A stretch of DNA of 64,000 bases from G963668345 sp965206025 (GTDB taxonomy: Bacteria; Acidobacteriota; Terriglobia; Bryobacterales; UBA6623), in contig CBDBIU010000005.1 of assembly GCA_965206025.1 (NCBI GenBank), forward strand, positions 62,001-126,000, in the 5' to 3' direction. Under the pieces are notes generated by a model, which did not search any database, was not told where the DNA came from, and saw only the letters and a list, made by a program, of their open reading frames with translations. Each line of letters begins with the position of its first letter. The first letter of the stretch is position 1. The position numbers and the translations under genes are program-made. Positions 1-8,763 of this stretch are shown here, piece after piece.

Positions 1-1555
1 CTCGATTGCCGAGCTTGCGGGCCGCCTTGGCCGACACCTCCAGCCAGCGGATGCGCTCCCGCGGGTGCTGGCGCAGATTGAGCACCTCGGCGGCGCGCAG
101 CGGGTAGTCCTGCGCCAAGACAGCCGCCTCGTCGTCCTCCGCCGCATGCCCGGCGGCCCAGGCTTGCCCCGCCTCGATCTGCACCCGCTCTTGATCAAAC
201 AGCCGCAGGCCGGCCAGCACTCCCTTGCCTCCCTCCAGGTAGGTGTCTCCGGCTCGCCCCTCAACGTCGAGATAATGGACCGCGTGGCGCCGGCGCGCCT
301 CGTGGGCTTCGTCCTCATCCCAGCCCTCCTCGGCCCGCTCGCGCATCAAGTCGTGCAGGCGGAAACGCTTTTGGTCACGGTCGAAAATCACGAGGCTACG
401 GCCCACCAGGGTGTCCAGTTCGTCGCCTTCTAACTCAGCGACCGCCTCGGCGGCCTGACGGTCAAACGGGGCCGGGAAGACGGCCAGCGACCGCCACTTC
501 TTCACAAGGGAGGGGTTTTCGCGCTCCAGGGCTTCCACGCTGCCGCCCAAGATCGCCCGGACTTTGCGGCCCTGGTGGGTCATGTCGGCCGGTTTCGTTC
601 CCAGGCGCTCAAGATACCGCGGAACCGCCAGCGCGGGCGCGGACGCCAGATAATCTCCGGCGACCCGCAGCGCAATCGGAAGGTTGCCGCATAGCTCGGC
701 CACTCGCGCCACCTCGTCGTCCGTGGCCGGCTTCGAGCCGAGAATGCTTCGCAGCAGAGCGTGGGCCTCCTGAGATGGAAGCTCGTCGAGGTCGACGCGC
801 TCGATTCCGGCCAGTTGGATGGTTTGACGCGAGGTGATTAACAGCGCCGAGGGCGGGCTCGGAATCAGGGGCTGCACCTGGTCGCTGTGCTTGGCGTTGT
901 CGGCCAGGATGAGGACGCCGCGCTCGGCCAGCAGGCCGTGATAGAGGCCGGCGATCTGCTCGGCCTTGTCGGGGAGTTTCTGTTCCGGCTCCAGCGCAAG
1001 GATAACGCCGGCCATGGCGTCCTCGGGCGTAACGGGGTTGGGGGCGAGCCCGAGCAGGTCGAGCAAGATCTGTCCGCCGGGATAGTGCTCGCGGACTTCG
1101 CGTCCGACGTAGTAGGCCAGCTCGGTCTTGCCGACGCCGCCTTGTCCGTCGATGGCGGTAATGGCGGCCGTTTCGCGGTTGCGCAGCCGCGCGACGAGTT
1201 TGTCGATGGCGTCTTGGCGGCCGGTGAAATCGGCGACGGGGTTGGGGAGGAGGGGAGTGGTGGGCGGTCGCTGGGGCGAAGGCGCTTGCTGCTCCACGAC
1301 GACCTTGACGGTCTGTTCCTGAGACTGTTGTTGCGTGCTTGAGGTTTCTTCGAGGCCGCTTGTTACCTCTGACGTCTTCGTAGCGTCCGCTTGCCGTCTT
1401 TCTTCGACATGTCGAGCGCGGTCCCGGAAGATCCTTCCGACAATTCTCGCACCCAGACCGGTCAAAACACCCACGGCAACAACTCCGAGCGCGAGAGCGG
1501 GAAAATAGAACCACCGCGGGACAGTATCTACCGCTCCCTTGGGGTTGGAAAGCAT
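1..1555 (-). CDS. Membrane-anchored NB-ARC (STAND) ATPase, 3' end beyond the window
   Basis: The minus-strand frame stays open from the ATG at 1555 to the window edge (518 residues visible), so the C-terminus is missing. Residues about 15-36 form one hydrophobic segment after a short basic start, followed by a Gln/Glu-rich linker. An NB-ARC-type NTPase domain follows. It has a P-loop GQGGVGKTE (Lys143), a Walker-B-like stretch GVLILADNA, a sensor-like LLITSRQ, a GLPL-like CGNLPIALRVAG and an MHD-like FRLHDLMRE. The visible end is alpha-helical, as expected before a TPR or other sensor region. STAND NTPases are ATP-driven switches in signalling, regulation or phage defence; the effector here would lie in or beyond the cut end. 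An in-frame TAG lies about 100 nt upstream, and TTG or GTG starts before the ATG are possible. Family call is firm, role unknown. Confidence 0.8.
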   Translation of the reverse strand, partial: MLSNPKGAVDTVPRWFYFPALALGVVAVGVLTGLGARIVGRIFRDRARHVEERRQADATKTSEVTSGLEETSSTQQQSQEQTVKVVVEQQAPSPQRPPTTPLLPNPVADFTGRQDAIDKLVARLRNRETAAITAIDGQGGVGKTELAYYVGREVREHYPGGQILLDLLGLAPNPVTPEDAMAGVILALEPEQKLPDKAEQIAGLYHGLLAERGVLILADNAKHSDQVQPLIPSPPSALLITSRQTIQLAGIERVDLDELPSQEAHALLRSILGSKPATDDEVARVAELCGNLPIALRVAGDYLASAPALAVPRYLERLGTKPADMTHQGRKVRAILGGSVEALERENPSLVKKWRSLAVFPAPFDRQAAEAVAELEGDELDTLVGRSLVIFDRDQKRFRLHDLMRERAEEGWDEDEAHEARRRHAVHYLDVEGRAGDTYLEGGKGVLAGLRLFDQERVQIEAGQAWAAGHAAEDDEAAVLAQDYPLRAAEVLNLRQHPRERIRWLEVSAKAARKLGNR

Positions 1556-1657
1556 TTCCAGTACCCACCGGATCACCACCGACCACCATTGCGTCTCCGC
1601 GCTCTGCAAAACGAAAAGAAGGCAATAAGCTGGGAACTAACTTGTGGTGTGACGTGA

Positions 1658-2035
1658 TTAGCACGTTGCCGAGCATTGTACGGGAATTCGACGCTCTTGT
1701 CCTTCGCTTTCAGCGAAATTTGCGGGCCTGTGAGGTCGATTGAGTAGCCCAAATTGGTTGTAGAGGATCGACCGGCCGTCCGGGGAAACGCCCAGAAAGT
1801 TGCCTAGCGCCGGTTGCCTTTCGAAGCGGAAGACGTGCTCAACGGCGCCCGTGGCAAAGCGAAGGAATTGAAGCGAAAAACCGGCTTTCGGTGTCGACGC
1901 AGGGACGAAATAGACCCCGTCTTCGACGACCTCGTACGAGCCCTCGTGTGTGGATTCAAGGACCTGCTCTTCCTCGCCGCCCTCAACCGGCACTCTCCAT
2001 AGAGACGGGTTGGCCGGGGCCCCTCGGCGGCGCCG
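1658..2035 (-). pseudogene. C-terminal remnant of a WD40/PD40-like beta-propeller protein
   Basis: The frame just after an in-frame TAA (2036-2038) reads SLWRVPVEGGEE, then GVYFVPAS, then FLGVSPDGRSILYNQ. These are typical blades of the TolB/PD40-like C-terminal domain found in winged-helix regulators of Acidobacteriota. The usual ending after LYNQ is replaced by unrelated sequence, and no N-terminal domain or plausible start lies upstream; yvcK ends directly next to it. I read it as a decayed fragment, broken at both ends. The possible internal start at 1993 would give 111 residues, which is unlikely to be a functional protein. Confidence 0.6.
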
Positions 2036-2068
2036 TTATGGAGGTGCGGGTCGGAAGATCGGACCGTC

Positions 2069-3172
2069 TTACCGGCCCTTTGGTTTGCGATTCGGACGGG
2101 CGAGCCGCAACAAAAGATCGGCGACAAGGTCCGCATTGTGACGGATGACCTGGCCTTTTGCGATCAGCTTTTCGCGCAGCACCTTCACGCCGAGCTTTTC
2201 CAGTTCCGGGGTGTCCACTTCCACGGGAAGCGCGTTTTCCTTCACGTAGCGTCGCCGCAAGGCGGCCGGAACGCGATTCGCGCTGACGACGACGTAGTCG
2301 AACGCCAGCCCGCGCGCGTGGTCGTAGATGGCGCGAACGTGATCGGCGGCGGAGTAGTGTTCCGTCTCCCCGGGCTGCCCCATCAGGTTGCAGACGTAGA
2401 CTTTGACGGCCGGGGAGTTTGCGATGGCCTCGGGAATGCCTTCGACGAGCAGATTGGGAATGACGCTGGTGTAAAGCGAGCCGGGTCCGATGGTGATCAG
2501 ATCGGCTTGTGCGATGGCGCTAAGGGATTCGGGCAACGGCAGGCAACGGCGCGGTCTTAGGCGGATGTCCTTGATCGGGTCGCGGCTCTTTGTGATTCGG
2601 GACTCCCCCCTCACCCATCTGCCGCCTTCCAGCCGGGCTTCCAGCTCTACGTTGGTCAGCGTGGAGGGAAAGATCCGCCCACGGATCGCCAGAACCTCGC
2701 TCGAGAGCTGAATGGCTTGCTGAAAATCGCCGCTGACGGCCGTCAGCGCTGTCAAGAAGAGATTTCCGAAGCTGTGTCCCTCGAGACCCTTACCGCTGGA
2801 GAAGCGATGTTGGAACAGCTTGGAGAGCAACGCTTCGTCTTCAACCAGCGCGACCATGCAGTTACGAATATCACCCGGGGCGAGGATATCGAATTCCCGG
2901 CGCAGCCTCCCCGAGCTTCCCCCATCGTCGCTGACGGTGACGATGGCGGATAGCTCGACCCTTCGGGATCGGGGTCCCCCTCCGCTGCCTTCCGCCGCGC
3001 TGAACCGCTTCAGTCCGCCCAACACCGTGGAGAGCCCCGTGCCTTCCCCCATGGCCACAATGCGGCACGGTCCCTCCGCCGCCCCGCGCCGCTTGCGGTC
3101 CGGACGGTTGGCCCGGCCCGTCGCCTTTTGGGCCGGCCGCTCGGATGGTTGGCGTCCGTGTCGGGATGGCAC
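2069..3172 (-). CDS. yvcK: YvcK/CofD-like gluconeogenesis factor
   Basis: A 367-residue protein of the YvcK (CofD-like) family, cytosolic UDP-sugar-binding proteins needed for growth on gluconeogenic carbon sources and linked to cell-wall synthesis in Bacillus. Visible family motifs are a glycine-rich MGEGTGLSTVLGGLK (usually GGGTG), SDDGGSSGRLR, PGDIRN, GHSFGNLFLTAL, GPGSLYTSVIPNL and NLMGQPGETE. The first 35 or so residues are an extra basic extension before the conserved Rossmann-like start, so a downstream start is possible, but no better start is obvious. It lies 12 nt after the TPR-protein gene on the same strand, so the two are probably co-transcribed. Confidence 0.92.
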   Translation of the reverse strand: MPSRHGRQPSERPAQKATGRANRPDRKRRGAAEGPCRIVAMGEGTGLSTVLGGLKRFSAAEGSGGGPRSRRVELSAIVTVSDDGGSSGRLRREFDILAPGDIRNCMVALVEDEALLSKLFQHRFSSGKGLEGHSFGNLFLTALTAVSGDFQQAIQLSSEVLAIRGRIFPSTLTNVELEARLEGGRWVRGESRITKSRDPIKDIRLRPRRCLPLPESLSAIAQADLITIGPGSLYTSVIPNLLVEGIPEAIANSPAVKVYVCNLMGQPGETEHYSAADHVRAIYDHARGLAFDYVVVSANRVPAALRRRYVKENALPVEVDTPELEKLGVKVLREKLIAKGQVIRHNADLVADLLLRLARPNRKPKGR

Positions 3173-3184
3173 GTCGGATGGCGG

Positions 3185-3991
3185 CTAGCTGGGAGGGAGC
3201 GCCTGGGGACGCAAGAGATCGGAGATGGAGGGGTCCTCTCGCGTCGATGCCAGGTCGGAATCGTTGAGTGCCAGCGGCCGGTTCCGGGGATTCAATTCTA
3301 TGGCCTGGCTGAGGCTTAGATGGACGCCCTCGGCGTCTCCTCGTATGGCATATAGCACGGCTGTTGCGTAATGCACGTGATCCGCCCGCGGGTCCCGCTT
3401 GAGAGCTTCGCTCAAATGATGCTCCGCCTCGTCCAATCGGCGGTCATTCATTAGGCTGATCCCATAGTTGTAGTGGTCGTCAGAGCTCTTGAGACGGAGC
3501 TTGCTCGTTTCCATCCGACTGCGGCAGATCTCGGCGTAGACTTTCGCCCGCTGCCGCAAAGTGGCATCCGGTCCATCCGCTGCCTTTACGAAGCGCGAGC
3601 GCGCCTGGGCGAACTTCCTGTTGTTGAGATGACCGACCGCCACTTCGTAGTGAGCAGCCTGGCGCTCGCCGAGTTGGCGAGCGATGCGTGCATCCTGCGC
3701 CCGTTTGCGGGCTCTGGCTGCCTCCTCGGCCCGAGCGGAACGCATGGCCGAGCCGACCGCGGTAAACGAGACCGGCTTGCGGCCGACCGCTTTCTTGACG
3801 GCCTTCTTGACCGCTTTCTTGGCGCTCTTGGCTACTGCCGGTGCAGTGGCTTTCGCCGCCTTCTGCCTTTTCGTCGCCTTCTTCGGACTCGGGGCTGCCT
3901 TGGCTACTTTCTTCGCGGGGGCCGCGGGCCGCGACGTCGACTTCTTTTTCGTAGACGCACTCTTCGGGGCGGACTTGGCCTGCATCGACAC
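3185..3991 (-). CDS. Histone-H1-like Lys/Ala-rich protein with TPR domain
   Basis: The first 75 or so residues are dominated by Lys, Ala, Pro and Ser with KKAVKKAVKKAV-type repeats, like bacterial histone-H1-like DNA-binding tails. A helical, Arg/Ala-rich stretch follows, then TPR units (about 150-245), including the segments HYNYGISLMNDRRLDEAEHH and HVHYATAVLYAIRGDAEG. Such proteins may bind nucleic acid through the tail and partners through the TPRs; this is inference. The GTG at 3991 is the first canonical start, but the same Lys-rich frame continues upstream (TAKKKKAVSSKRPAPPKR) to about 4069. There a strong Shine-Dalgarno-like AGGAGGAG stands just before an ACG codon. The true N-terminus may therefore be longer. 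Confidence 0.7.
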   Translation of the reverse strand: MSMQAKSAPKSASTKKKSTSRPAAPAKKVAKAAPSPKKATKRQKAAKATAPAVAKSAKKAVKKAVKKAVGRKPVSFTAVGSAMRSARAEEAARARKRAQDARIARQLGERQAAHYEVAVGHLNNRKFAQARSRFVKAADGPDATLRQRAKVYAEICRSRMETSKLRLKSSDDHYNYGISLMNDRRLDEAEHHLSEALKRDPRADHVHYATAVLYAIRGDAEGVHLSLSQAIELNPRNRPLALNDSDLASTREDPSISDLLRPQALPPS

Positions 3992-4070
3992 CTTTGCCTT
4001 TTTTGAAGTCTTTGCGCGCTTCGGCGGCGCGGGCCTCTTGGAGGATACTGCCTTCTTTTTCTTGGCCGTG

Positions 4071-4081
4071 ACTCCTCCTCT
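4071..4081 (-). promoter_or_regulatory. Strong Shine-Dalgarno without a canonical start codon
   Basis: Minus-strand sequence AGGAGGAGTC is followed at once by ACG GCC AAG AAA, in frame with the TPR protein that begins canonically at 3991. No ATG, GTG or TTG lies between in that frame. Either ACG is used as a start, the read has an error here, or the match is chance. Confidence 0.35.
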
Positions 4082-4344
4082 CCGAGCGCTACCGGGAGCG
4101 CCCCGCCGACCTGGACGACGGAGATCGGCGACTGCTAAAGTTCTTCCCTCGAACGGACGTTCAGTCGGACCCGGAAGCGTGCGGCAAACTTGCTCTGAAA
4201 CGCACTACCAGAGCACCCAGTCCGGGCCGCTTTTCACCTCAGCCTTCCAGGATGTCAGGTTATAGCAGATTCCGGGAAACAAGAGCAACCCTGTTGTCCT
4301 CCCAGCCGACTACTACGCAGTCCCCGCCCGGATCTCCGCGCCCA

Positions 4345-4444
4345 CTGAGTCTCGCAATTTACGGTGACAGGGCCAACGTTCAGACTGTAGGGGCACAGCA
4401 TGCTGTGCCCGTGTGCAAAGTCACTGCATTTTGCGAGCCTCAAT
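4345..4444. repeat. CATG-palindrome element, copy 1 (about 100 bp)
   Basis: The element is bounded by near-inverted ends (TGAGTCTCGCAA on the left, TTGCGAGCCTCA on the right). It has a perfect 20-bp palindrome at 4391-4410, GGGCACAGCATGCTGTGCCC, preceded by GTAGG. Closely related copies lie at 6876-6978 and, reversed, at 56195-56298. It fills the gap between mdh and the TPR gene. Confidence 0.85.
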
Positions 4445-4465
4445 GGATTGCAACCCGGTTGCTAA

Positions 4466-5401
4466 TTACCCGAGATGGGGCTTGAGCACATTGACAAGAT
4501 CCTGCACCGAGGCAGCGCTCTTCTTGAGTTCGGCGCTTTCCTCGTCATTTAGATTCAACTCGTAGATCTTTTCGATCCCGCGGGATCCAAGCTTGACGGG
4601 CACGCCGACGAAAAGCCCGTTAATTCCATATTCTCCTTCCAGATAGGCCGTGCAGGGGAGAACTTTCTTCTTGTCCTTGAGGATCGATTCGACCATCTCC
4701 ACGACCGCCGACGAGGGAGCGTAGAAGGCGCTGCCTGTCTTGAGGTACTTGACGATTTCTCCTCCCCCCTTGCGGGTTCTTTCCACGATCTTATCGATGG
4801 TTTCCGCGTCCAGAACGTCCGTAATGGGAATGCCGGAGACACTGGTATAGCGCACCAGCGGGACCATGGTATCTCCGTGGCCTCCGAGCACAAAGGCAAC
4901 GACGTTTTCGACCGAGACCTCGGCGGCTTCGGCGAGAAAGGTCCGGAAGCGCGCTGTGTCGAGAATCCCGGCCATGCCGACCACTCGGTTCTTGGCGAAT
5001 CCGCTCAGCCTGTAGGCCACGTGGCACATCGCGTCCAACGGGTTGGAGACGACCACCAAAATACAGTTGGGGGAGTATTTGACCGCCGGCTCGACGCAAG
5101 CCCTCATGATTTCGTAATTCTTCATCAACAGATCGTCCCGGCTCATGCCCGGCTTGCGCGGGAAGCCCGCCGTGATGACCACAATGTCGGAGTTCGCCGT
5201 CACTTCGTAATCGTTGGCCCCCATGATCTTCACGTCCGATCCCTCGACCGGACAGGCCTCGAGCATGTCGAGCGCTTTACCCTGAGGGACGCCCTCCACG
5301 ATGTCCACGAGTACGACGTCGGCTAGCTCCTTGTCGGCGAGTCTGAGGGCGCAACTGGCTCCGACGTTGCCGGCGCCGACCACCGTAACCTTTTTCCTCA
5401 T
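4466..5401 (-). CDS. mdh: Malate dehydrogenase
   Basis: A 311-residue NAD-dependent malate dehydrogenase of the LDH-like bacterial type, converting malate to oxaloacetate in the TCA cycle. Visible features are the dinucleotide-binding GAGNVG at 9-14, the acidic residue after beta-2 (VDI, Asp33) that favours NAD over NADP, and a substrate loop with RKPGMSR (Arg82 and Arg88). It also has the SNPLD motif, LDTARFR, and the catalytic His175 in LGGHGDTMVP. Length matches the family. It lies 98 nt downstream of icd on the same strand, so the two TCA genes probably form one transcription unit. Confidence 0.96.
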   Translation of the reverse strand: MRKKVTVVGAGNVGASCALRLADKELADVVLVDIVEGVPQGKALDMLEACPVEGSDVKIMGANDYEVTANSDIVVITAGFPRKPGMSRDDLLMKNYEIMRACVEPAVKYSPNCILVVVSNPLDAMCHVAYRLSGFAKNRVVGMAGILDTARFRTFLAEAAEVSVENVVAFVLGGHGDTMVPLVRYTSVSGIPITDVLDAETIDKIVERTRKGGGEIVKYLKTGSAFYAPSSAVVEMVESILKDKKKVLPCTAYLEGEYGINGLFVGVPVKLGSRGIEKIYELNLNDEESAELKKSAASVQDLVNVLKPHLG

Positions 5402-5499
5402 CTCTCTATCTCCTCGGATTAGACCGGCAAGGGCGGCCGGCCCTTCGACTCTCCCAGCTGCATGTATAGTGCCAATCGACCATCAGTCAGCGACGGATC

Positions 5500-6750
5500 C
5501 TAACCGACCACAGGCGACGCCATATTGCTGACGATCTCGCTCGCGAACTCGCTTGTTTTCAACTTCTTCGCCCCTTCCATCTGGCGATGCAGATCGTAGG
5601 TCACCGTCTTGTTGGCAATGGCCCGGGTGATGCCGGCCTCGATCCGATCCGCCACCGCCGGCCAGCCCATGAAACGAAACATCATGGCGCCGGAAAGGAT
5701 CACGCTCGAGGGATTGATAACGTCCTGATCGGCGTATTTCGGGGCCGTCCCGTGCGTAGCCTCAAAGACCCCGTGTTCATCGCCGATGTTGGCGCCCGGA
5801 GCCATGCCCAACCCGCCCACCTGGGCCGCGCAGGCGTCCGATAGGTAATCCCCGTTCAGGTTCGTGGTGGCAATCACGTCGTACTCGGTGGGTCTCAACA
5901 GTACCTGTTGAAACATCGAATCGGCGATGCGGTCCTTGACGATGACCTTTCCTTCCGGAACGGCAGCGCCAACCTCCTCTTCCGCGACGCAAGTTTCGGG
6001 GAATTCTTCCTTAGCAACTTCGTAACCCCAGTCGCGGAAAGCGCCCTCGGTGAACTTCTGGATGTTTCCCTTGTGGACCAGGGTGACGCTTTTGCGGCCG
6101 TTCTCCAGCGCGTATTGGATCGCCCGCCGGACAAGTCTTTTCGATCCCGTCACGCTGACCGGTTTGATACCGATCCCGGAGTCCTCGCGGATCGCGCTGC
6201 CCATCTTTTGATTCAAGAACTCGATCACCTGACCGGCTTCGACCGTGCCCTGGCGCCACTCAATCCCCGCGTAGACGTCTTCGGTGTTCTCCCGAAAGAC
6301 CACCACATCGAGCTTTTCCGGATGCCTCATCGGCGAGGGCACGCCCGGAAAGTATCGAACCGGCCGCATGCAGACATAGAGCGTCAAGATCTGCCGTAGA
6401 GCTACGTTGAGGCTGCGAATACCGCCCCCCACCGGCGTCGTCAACGGTCCCTTGATGGCGATATGAAAATGCCGAATCGCCTCGACCGTGTCATCAGGCA
6501 ACCAACTGTTAAAGCGATCGAAGGCTTTTTGACCTGCAAGTATCTCATACCAAACGATTTGTCGTTCACCACCATATGTCTGCTCCACGGCGGCGTCAAA
6601 CACATGCCGGGAGGCCTTCCATATATCCCGCCCGGTCCCGTCGCCCTCGATGAAAGGGATAATCGGGTGGTCAGGGACGATGAACTTGCCCTCCCGCAGC
6701 GCGATGGCGTCGCCCGCGGAGGGTACCGGGTTTGCGTTGAACGATCTCAT
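5500..6750 (-). CDS. icd: Isocitrate dehydrogenase (NADP type)
   Basis: A 416-residue isocitrate dehydrogenase of the E. coli-like homodimeric class, oxidising isocitrate to 2-oxoglutarate. Motifs seen are IPFIEGDGTGRD near the N-terminus, KGPLTTPVGGGIRSLNVALRQ (substrate loop with its serine), VVFRENTEDVYAGIE, LVHKGNIQKFTEGAF, a metal-site DVIATTNLNGDYLSDACAAQVGG, and the coenzyme-site ATHGTAPKYA. The last is followed by a Lys-Tyr pair typical of NADP-using enzymes. Full length. Start is the ATG at 6750. It is upstream of mdh on the same strand. Confidence 0.96.
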   Translation of the reverse strand: MRSFNANPVPSAGDAIALREGKFIVPDHPIIPFIEGDGTGRDIWKASRHVFDAAVEQTYGGERQIVWYEILAGQKAFDRFNSWLPDDTVEAIRHFHIAIKGPLTTPVGGGIRSLNVALRQILTLYVCMRPVRYFPGVPSPMRHPEKLDVVVFRENTEDVYAGIEWRQGTVEAGQVIEFLNQKMGSAIREDSGIGIKPVSVTGSKRLVRRAIQYALENGRKSVTLVHKGNIQKFTEGAFRDWGYEVAKEEFPETCVAEEEVGAAVPEGKVIVKDRIADSMFQQVLLRPTEYDVIATTNLNGDYLSDACAAQVGGLGMAPGANIGDEHGVFEATHGTAPKYADQDVINPSSVILSGAMMFRFMGWPAVADRIEAGITRAIANKTVTYDLHRQMEGAKKLKTSEFASEIVSNMASPVVG

Positions 6751-7082
6751 TTTTTCGGCGTGTTTTCGTGTCCCCTGACGACGACCGTGGCTCCCGGCGT
6801 TAGCTCACGCCGCGCCGCGTCTGAAACAAATAAGACAGGAATGGGACGGCGTTGTCCATTGCTTTCGTCCCACTATTGAGTCTCGCAAATTATGGTGACA
6901 CGGCCCGTGTTCGGGACCGTAGGGGCACGGCATGCCGTGCCCGTGTTCCAAAGCCACTCTAAACTTGCGAGCCTCAGTGGGGACCAGCGTGTCGCCTAAA
7001 GACGTAAGAGTTTAGCAAGTCCCGGCGGAGGCGGCAAATCAAAGTCTTGTCTCATGCAAGATGAGTCTGAACGAGGAGTTTG
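6751..7082. other. Intergenic stretch upstream of icd, mostly repeat
   Basis: No gene is visible. It contains copy 2 of the CATG-palindrome element (6876-6978), and its right part abuts the left end of the IS that starts near 7083. The icd promoter should lie in 6751-6870, but no clear -35/-10 pair was recognised. Confidence 0.6.
6876..6978. repeat. CATG-palindrome element, copy 2
   Basis: Ends read TTGAGTCTCGCAA and TTGCGAGCCTCA. The central 20-bp palindrome at 6923-6942 is GGGCACGGCATGCCGTGCCC. Relative to copy 1 (4391-4410), an A-T pair in the stem has become G-C on both sides. Perfect pairing is kept, which points to selection for the hairpin. Confidence 0.85.
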
Positions 7083-8608
7083 TTTCTCACACAAGATGAG
7101 CCTGAAGGATCGGGGAGTGGGCATGCTGGGAATTGACTATCCAAGTGCAAAACACCAGCAAGCTGAACCTGCAACAGATCCAGCAGTTTCTCCACTCCAG
7201 CGAGGAGATTCGATTCAAAGGCAAAGGGCGGGCCGAGATCTACACGTGGGTGGCGCGCACGCTTCGCCAGCACGGCTACAGCCGCCAAAACCGCGCCGAC
7301 AAAGGGCTGCTGCGGCAGTATCTGGTCAAGATGACCGGACTGAGCCGGGCGCAAATCACGCGGCTGATCCAGCAGTACCGGCAGGGCGGAGAACTCCAAC
7401 CCGCCCGCTACCGGCGGCATCGCTTTGCCCGCAAGTACACGCCCGCCGACGTCGAACTGCTGGCGGCGGTGGACGAGGCCCACGAAACCCTCAGCGGCCC
7501 GGCCACGCGCAAGATCCTCGAGCGGGAATACCAGCAGTACCAGCAGCGCGAATACGAGCGGCTGGCGGGGATCTCGGTGGCCCAGATCTATCGCCTGCGG
7601 CGGCGCAGAGCCTACCGCCAGCGGCGGCTGCATTTCACCAAGACCCGGCCCACGGCGGTGTCGATCGGCGAGCGGCGCCGGCCCGACCCGCAAGGCCAAC
7701 CCGGCTTTCTGCGAGTGGATACGGTGCATCAAGGGGATCGCGATGGCGTCAAGGGCGTCTACCACATCAATGCCGTGGATGAAGTCACCCAGTGGCAAGT
7801 GGTCGGCGCCACGCCCGCGATCAGTGAAGCCTGGCTGGAGCCGTTGCTGAAAGCCATGATCGAGCAGTTTCCCTTTCGTATCCGCGGCTTCCATTCCGAC
7901 AACGGCAGCGAGTTCCTCAATCGCACGGTGGAGAAGCTATTGAACAAGCTGCTGATCGAACAGACCAAGTCGCGTCCGCGGCACTCCAACGACAACGGCT
8001 TGGTGGAATCGAAAAACGGCGCGGTGATCCGCAAACACATGGGATATACGTACATCGCGGCGCCGCACGCGGGGCGCATCCAGCGCTTCTACCAACAGCA
8101 CTTCAATCCCTATTTGAACTTCCACCGGCCCTGCGGACAGCCCGAGATCAAGACCGACGCCAAAGGCAAGCAGAAGCGGGTGTACCGCCACTACCAGACG
8201 CCTTGGGAATCTTTCGAGAAGTTGCCCGAGGCCGCCAGCTATCTCAAGCCAGGGCAGAGGCTGGAGGCTCTGGGCCGCATTGCCCAGGCCGAAAGCGACA
8301 CGGCGGCGGCCCGCCGGATGCAGCGAGCCAAGCAGAAGCTGTTTGCCAGTTTCCGTTCCGCGAACACGCCGTGCTGAACAGCAGGAAGAGGGCTGTGGAA
8401 ATGACGGGCGATGGAAAACGAGGAAAACCAAAACCAGGTTTCCCTTCGTTTCCCACCGCCCTTGGAAATCGCTCCGCGATTCCCACAATCCCACAACCCC
8501 GACGACGATTCTCCCCTTCCCAAAACTCAAAATCAAAAAGCCCGAAAGGAGCCCCAGCGACTCAAAAAGCCCCAACCCCCGTCTTCAGGCTCATCCTTCG
8601 ATGAGAAA
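7083..8608 (+). mobile_element. Insertion sequence with integrase-type (rve) transposase
   Basis: Imperfect terminal inverted repeats frame the transposase at 7133-8377: TTTCTCA followed by AAGATGAGCCTGAAG at 7083-7107 on the left, and the reverse complement of the same block at 8583-8608 (one-base indel). The IR block CAAGATGAGyCTGAA also occurs a second time just outside the left end (7055-7072). No clear target duplication was found. Between the transposase stop and the right end lie about 230 nt of non-coding DNA, parts of which recur at 28.06-28.26 kb. Confidence 0.75.
7133..8377 (+). CDS. Integrase-core (DDE) transposase
   Basis: A 414-residue transposase with an N-terminal helix-turn-helix region (about 20-165, rich in Arg/Gln) and an rve-type catalytic core. 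The D-D-35-E triad is visible as Asp196 (RVDTVHQG), Asp256 (FHSDNGSEF) and Glu292 (GLVESKNG). The family resembles IS481-like or unclassified integrase-core elements. The frame opens with TTG at 7133, and a GTG lies four codons later; neither has a strong ribosome-binding site. The gene is intact, and the element is framed by inverted repeats, so it may be active. Confidence 0.88.
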   Translation: MTIQVQNTSKLNLQQIQQFLHSSEEIRFKGKGRAEIYTWVARTLRQHGYSRQNRADKGLLRQYLVKMTGLSRAQITRLIQQYRQGGELQPARYRRHRFARKYTPADVELLAAVDEAHETLSGPATRKILEREYQQYQQREYERLAGISVAQIYRLRRRRAYRQRRLHFTKTRPTAVSIGERRRPDPQGQPGFLRVDTVHQGDRDGVKGVYHINAVDEVTQWQVVGATPAISEAWLEPLLKAMIEQFPFRIRGFHSDNGSEFLNRTVEKLLNKLLIEQTKSRPRHSNDNGLVESKNGAVIRKHMGYTYIAAPHAGRIQRFYQQHFNPYLNFHRPCGQPEIKTDAKGKQKRVYRHYQTPWESFEKLPEAASYLKPGQRLEALGRIAQAESDTAAARRMQRAKQKLFASFRSANTPC

Positions 8609-8759
8609 ATGCTATCAAGGCAGAGCGTTGTGTCAGGACGGGGCATGGCTCAGCGAGCGGAGGCGTACTGGAACACTACGTTGAGCACGGTGAGCAAGCG
8701 CAACGCAGTAATGGCGGGCTTATTGCGTGCTTCGGCCGTCAGGTGGTGAGAAAAGCGGG
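8378..8759. other. Non-coding right arm of the IS and adjacent repeat
   Basis: The first part (8378-8608) belongs to the IS. A segment with the signatures GTGGAAATGACGGGC and CCTTGGAAATCG is shared, in reverse orientation, with 28.06-28.26 kb. The rest is unique sequence to about 8648, then the CTAG-ended repeat to 8763. Open frames here overlap and have no family resemblance. Confidence 0.6.
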
Positions 8760-8763
8760 CTAG
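8649..8763. repeat. CTAG-TIR element, partial copy (right half)
   Basis: It matches the reverse complement of the full copy at 20743-20926, including TTGAGCACGGTGAGCAAGCG and the end GTGGTGAGAAAAGCGGGCTAG. The terminal CTA (8760-8762), read on the minus strand, is the TAG stop codon of the HDOD gene. The left half is missing or diverged. Confidence 0.8.

Noticed and set aside
609..1676. 355-codon minus-strand open frame over the NB-ARC gene
   Set aside because: It is Arg/Pro-rich, has no family motifs, and overlaps the frame that encodes the P-loop and other NB-ARC motifs. It is a shadow frame of GC-rich DNA.
7052..7894. 280-codon minus-strand open frame over the IS transposase
   Set aside because: No family resemblance; antisense to a clear DDE transposase.
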